Below are positions 5,253-7,211 of a stretch of DNA of 7,211 nt, one piece after another (the stretch's first letter is position 1; each line of letters opens with the position of its first letter). Where the stretch lies: positions 1 to 7,211 of the forward strand of contig JAEWIK010000302.1 of assembly GCA_023387135.1 (NCBI GenBank), given 5' to 3'. Position numbers and translations under genes: made by a program. The stretch is from Actinomycetes bacterium. GTDB taxonomy: Bacteria > Actinomycetota > Actinomycetes > Propionibacteriales > Propionibacteriaceae. Under the pieces are notes generated by a model. That model ran no database searches. It was not told where the DNA came from and saw nothing but the letters and a program-made list of their open reading frames with translations.

Positions 5253-7073
5253 TCAGCCGTCAGTTGGTCGCGAAGTCGCGCAGCGCGTCGTGCGCTTCCA
5301 TGGACGAGGGGTAGGAGCAGGCTCGCCTCGAATGGCAGCCCAGAGGTCGGGCAGCCGACACTTGGGCAGTCGTTCGGCAGTGAGCAGGCCGTTCTTCTCC
5401 TGCTCGGTGTCGGTCAACTGGGTGTAGCAGAAGCCCGCGATTCCGTCGCCGGAACCCAGGGCGGCGACCAGCCGCCCCACGCTGGTCGCGAGTCGGGTGG
5501 CCTCCGTGACCTCGCCGTAGGCGCTCCAGGCCGTGGGGTCGCTGTGAGCGCTGATGCCGCCGAACTCGGTCAGCAGGACGGGAGCCGCGACGGCGTCCTC
5601 CAAGGAGCCCAGGATGAGTGGCCGGCCCGCGGGCTGTTCGACGGGGAGCGAGTCGAGTACGTGGCGCCGGGTGCCGTAGCGCCGGGCCAGGGTGGCCGGG
5701 TCCTGGGTGTAGTCGTGGATGCCGACGATGTCCCCGGCGAGCCAGTGCCAACCGTCGTTGCCGATGGCGAGGCGACTGGGGTCCAGCGATTTCAGGAGGT
5801 GGAAGGCCGCCTTCACGGCATGCTGCTGCTGGCCGTCCACCTGAAGCTGCGGCAGCCCCCAGCTCTCGTTGAACGGCACCCAGCCGATCAGGCTCGGGTG
5901 GTTGATGTCCCGCTCGACCAGCGACATCATCTCCACCGCGGTTCGCCGCAACGCGGTCGAGCTGAATCGGTAGGCGGCCGCCACATCGGCGAGCACGACC
6001 AGCCCCAGCCGGTCGCAGGCTTCGAGAAAGCGCGGATCGGCGCTGACCTGGTGCATCCGCAACCCGTTGAACCCGAGGCTCCTGATCAGCCGCGCCTCGT
6101 CCTCCAACGCCTCCCGTGAGGGCGAGGCGAGATGGGTGTGGGGCCAGTACGCCTGCTCCAGCACCAGCCGCAGGTACAGCGGTCGCCCGTTGAGCAGGAT
6201 CCGTCCGTCGCGGGCCTCGATCGTGCGGAGCCCCAGGTAGGAACCGACGGTGTCGATCGTCTGGCGACCGTCGGTGAGCGTGACCGCCACGTCGAGCAGC
6301 GTCGGACTGTCCGGCGACCACAGCAGTGCAGTCGGCTCTGCGTCGAGGCTGTCGTGCTGCAGAATGATCGTCGCCTGGGCAGTGTCGCCGATGACCGCCG
6401 TCTCCACGTCGGCGAGGACGTACTCCCCCAGCCGCACCGTCACCCGGAGCCGAGCCGTTGCGAGCGGAGCACCGGCCAGGCGGGCCTTGAAGGCGAAGGA
6501 GCGCAAGTCGGACAGGGGCTGGAGGTGCAGCCTGTCGATCCGGGTGGCAGGGACCTCCTCGTGCCATACCGTCCGCCAGATTCCGGACGTCCTCCGGTAC
6601 CAGATCACGTGCGGTTCGGGCTGCCAGTCCTGCTTGCCACGGGGCTGCTCGAGGTTCGCGCGCTCGTCGATGGCCCGCACCACCAGCACGTTGACGCCAG
6701 GACGCGCTGCCTCTGTGACATCGCAACTGAAGCGAGTCTGGCTGCCTTCGTGGTCGAGGAGGTGGACGCCGTTCAGCCACACCGTCGCGCGATGGTCCAC
6801 GCCTTCGAAGTGCAGGAGTTGGCGGGTCCCCGGCTTCGGGAACAGCTCGACGTCGCGGCGGTACCAGATCGGGCAGTCGGCCTCCTCCCCGATCCCGGAG
6901 GCCAGCGCCTCCGGCGGGAAGGGGACCCGGATCGACCTGCCGAACTCGACGGCGCGCTCGTACCAGCGCTCCGCCAGCCCGTTGTCGGCGGGGTCGGTGC
7001 GGTAATCCCAGACGCCGTCGAGGACGCTGTAGCCGTCACGAACCAGATGCGGACGGGGATGACCACCGATCAC
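5253..7073 (-). CDS. Glycoside hydrolase family 2 enzyme (beta-galactosidase/glucuronidase-like)
   Basis: Retaining glycosidase of 606 residues. The order of domains is a sugar-binding jelly roll (about 1-175; VLDGVWDYRTD, WYRRDVEL, VWLNGVHLLDHEG), an immunoglobulin-like domain (about 178-280) and a TIM barrel (from about 285; ILLNGRPLYLRLV). The proton donor is E403 in WVPFNESWG and the nucleophile is E503 in VLLTEFGG. GIHDYTQDPA and GFCYTQLTDTEQEKNG match a subgroup I recall from actinomycetes whose true substrate is not settled, so LacZ activity should not be assumed. There is no signal peptide, so it is cytoplasmic and probably acts on imported oligosaccharides. The GTG start overlaps the upstream stop (GTGA, 7070-7073). 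GGAGG (plus strand 7080-7084) sits 6 nt before it, confirming the start. The last 17 residues look frameshifted. Confidence 0.93.
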   Translation of the reverse strand: MIGGHPRPHLVRDGYSVLDGVWDYRTDPADNGLAERWYERAVEFGRSIRVPFPPEALASGIGEEADCPIWYRRDVELFPKPGTRQLLHFEGVDHRATVWLNGVHLLDHEGSQTRFSCDVTEAARPGVNVLVVRAIDERANLEQPRGKQDWQPEPHVIWYRRTSGIWRTVWHEEVPATRIDRLHLQPLSDLRSFAFKARLAGAPLATARLRVTVRLGEYVLADVETAVIGDTAQATIILQHDSLDAEPTALLWSPDSPTLLDVAVTLTDGRQTIDTVGSYLGLRTIEARDGRILLNGRPLYLRLVLEQAYWPHTHLASPSREALEDEARLIRSLGFNGLRMHQVSADPRFLEACDRLGLVVLADVAAAYRFSSTALRRTAVEMMSLVERDINHPSLIGWVPFNESWGLPQLQVDGQQQHAVKAAFHLLKSLDPSRLAIGNDGWHWLAGDIVGIHDYTQDPATLARRYGTRRHVLDSLPVEQPAGRPLILGSLEDAVAAPVLLTEFGGISAHSDPTAWSAYGEVTEATRLATSVGRLVAALGSGDGIAGFCYTQLTDTEQEKNGLLTAERLPKCRLPDLWAAIRGEPAPTPRPWKRTTRCATSRPTDG

Positions 7074-7211
7074 CGTGCCCCTCCCGGTACCGGCGCGACG
7101 TTGACCAGGGCACCGCTGGGTGCCGACACGCTCATGAAGAGGCGTGTGCTGTCCCGCGGAGCCGGCGGGCTCGGAAGGTCCAGCGTGTGAGGGGCGGCGG
7201 TGCCGGTGAGC
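7070..7211 (-). CDS. C-terminal 46 codons of an upstream gene, function unknown
   Basis: An open minus-strand frame enters from the right edge and ends at TGA 7070-7072, overlapping the glycosidase start by GTGA. The visible residues read LTGTAAPHTLDLPSPPAP, then RDSTRLFMSVSAPSG, then ALVNVAPVPGGAR. Nearly every codon ends in G or C, as expected for a real gene here. The fragment looks like a beta-strand-rich C-terminus. The translational coupling suggests it works with the glycosidase, perhaps in saccharide breakdown, but 46 residues are too few to name a family. Confidence 0.7.
   Translation of the reverse strand, partial: LTGTAAPHTLDLPSPPAPRDSTRLFMSVSAPSGALVNVAPVPGGAR

Noticed and set aside
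5260..6780. Minus-strand frame of 506 codons within the GH2 gene
   Set aside because: Arg/Ala/Pro-rich out-of-frame reading. Only its last 15 or so codons look real, and these are explained as the shifted end of the GH2 protein.
6132..7190. Long plus-strand open frame (352 codons) opposite the GH2 gene
   Set aside because: Shadow of a confidently identified enzyme. High GC with biased third positions produces such frames.
1..7211. CRISPR array, tRNA or rRNA genes, insertion-sequence ends
   Set aside because: No spaced direct repeats, no cloverleaf-like sequence, and no terminal inverted repeats with a transposase were seen. A short or diverged element could be missed by eye.

Overview
The window reads as actinomycete chromosome, most likely Streptomyces or a close relative. 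The basis is very high GC, a strong G/C bias at third codon positions, frequent GTG starts and protein families whose wording I recognise from Streptomyces. No RNA gene, CRISPR array or intact mobile element is visible. The origin is inferred from composition and family memory, not from a database match.

Left block, all on the minus strand (about 3011 down to 1). In order of transcription it holds a RimJ/RimL-type GNAT acetyltransferase, a hairpin, a small winged-helix-like regulator and a second hairpin. Next come an RHH/CopG-type antitoxin overlapping a small toxin-like protein by a GTGA junction, then a broken tyrosine recombinase fragment. Last is the N-terminal two thirds of a 12-TM MFS drug-efflux-like transporter that runs off the left edge. 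The toxin-antitoxin pair followed at once by a truncated recombinase with a premature stop looks like the residue of an integrated element. The recombinase keeps only its N-terminal core-binding region and has lost its catalytic domain.

Middle block, plus strand (3220-5072). It holds an orphan 182-residue protein of unknown function, a stand-alone 240-residue AAA/ABC-like ATPase with all nucleotide-binding motifs, and a 127-residue protein with one N-terminal membrane helix and four cysteines. No shared pathway can be shown. The last two have promoter-like signals directly at their GTG starts, so they are probably transcribed separately.

Right block, minus strand (5253-7211). A complete intracellular glycoside hydrolase family 2 enzyme is translationally coupled by a GTGA overlap to an upstream gene, of which only the last 46 codons are in the window. 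The extreme C-terminus of the GH2 protein appears shifted out of frame by a one-base loss in a run of four G (plus strand 5308-5311).

A recurring feature is a -10-like hexamer placed exactly 6 nt before a GTG start at four genes (antitoxin, regulator, ATPase, membrane protein). This points to leaderless mRNAs. I do not see a convincing new multi-gene system. The most useful leads are the toxin-antitoxin/recombinase remnant, the leaderless starts and the GH2 frameshift.
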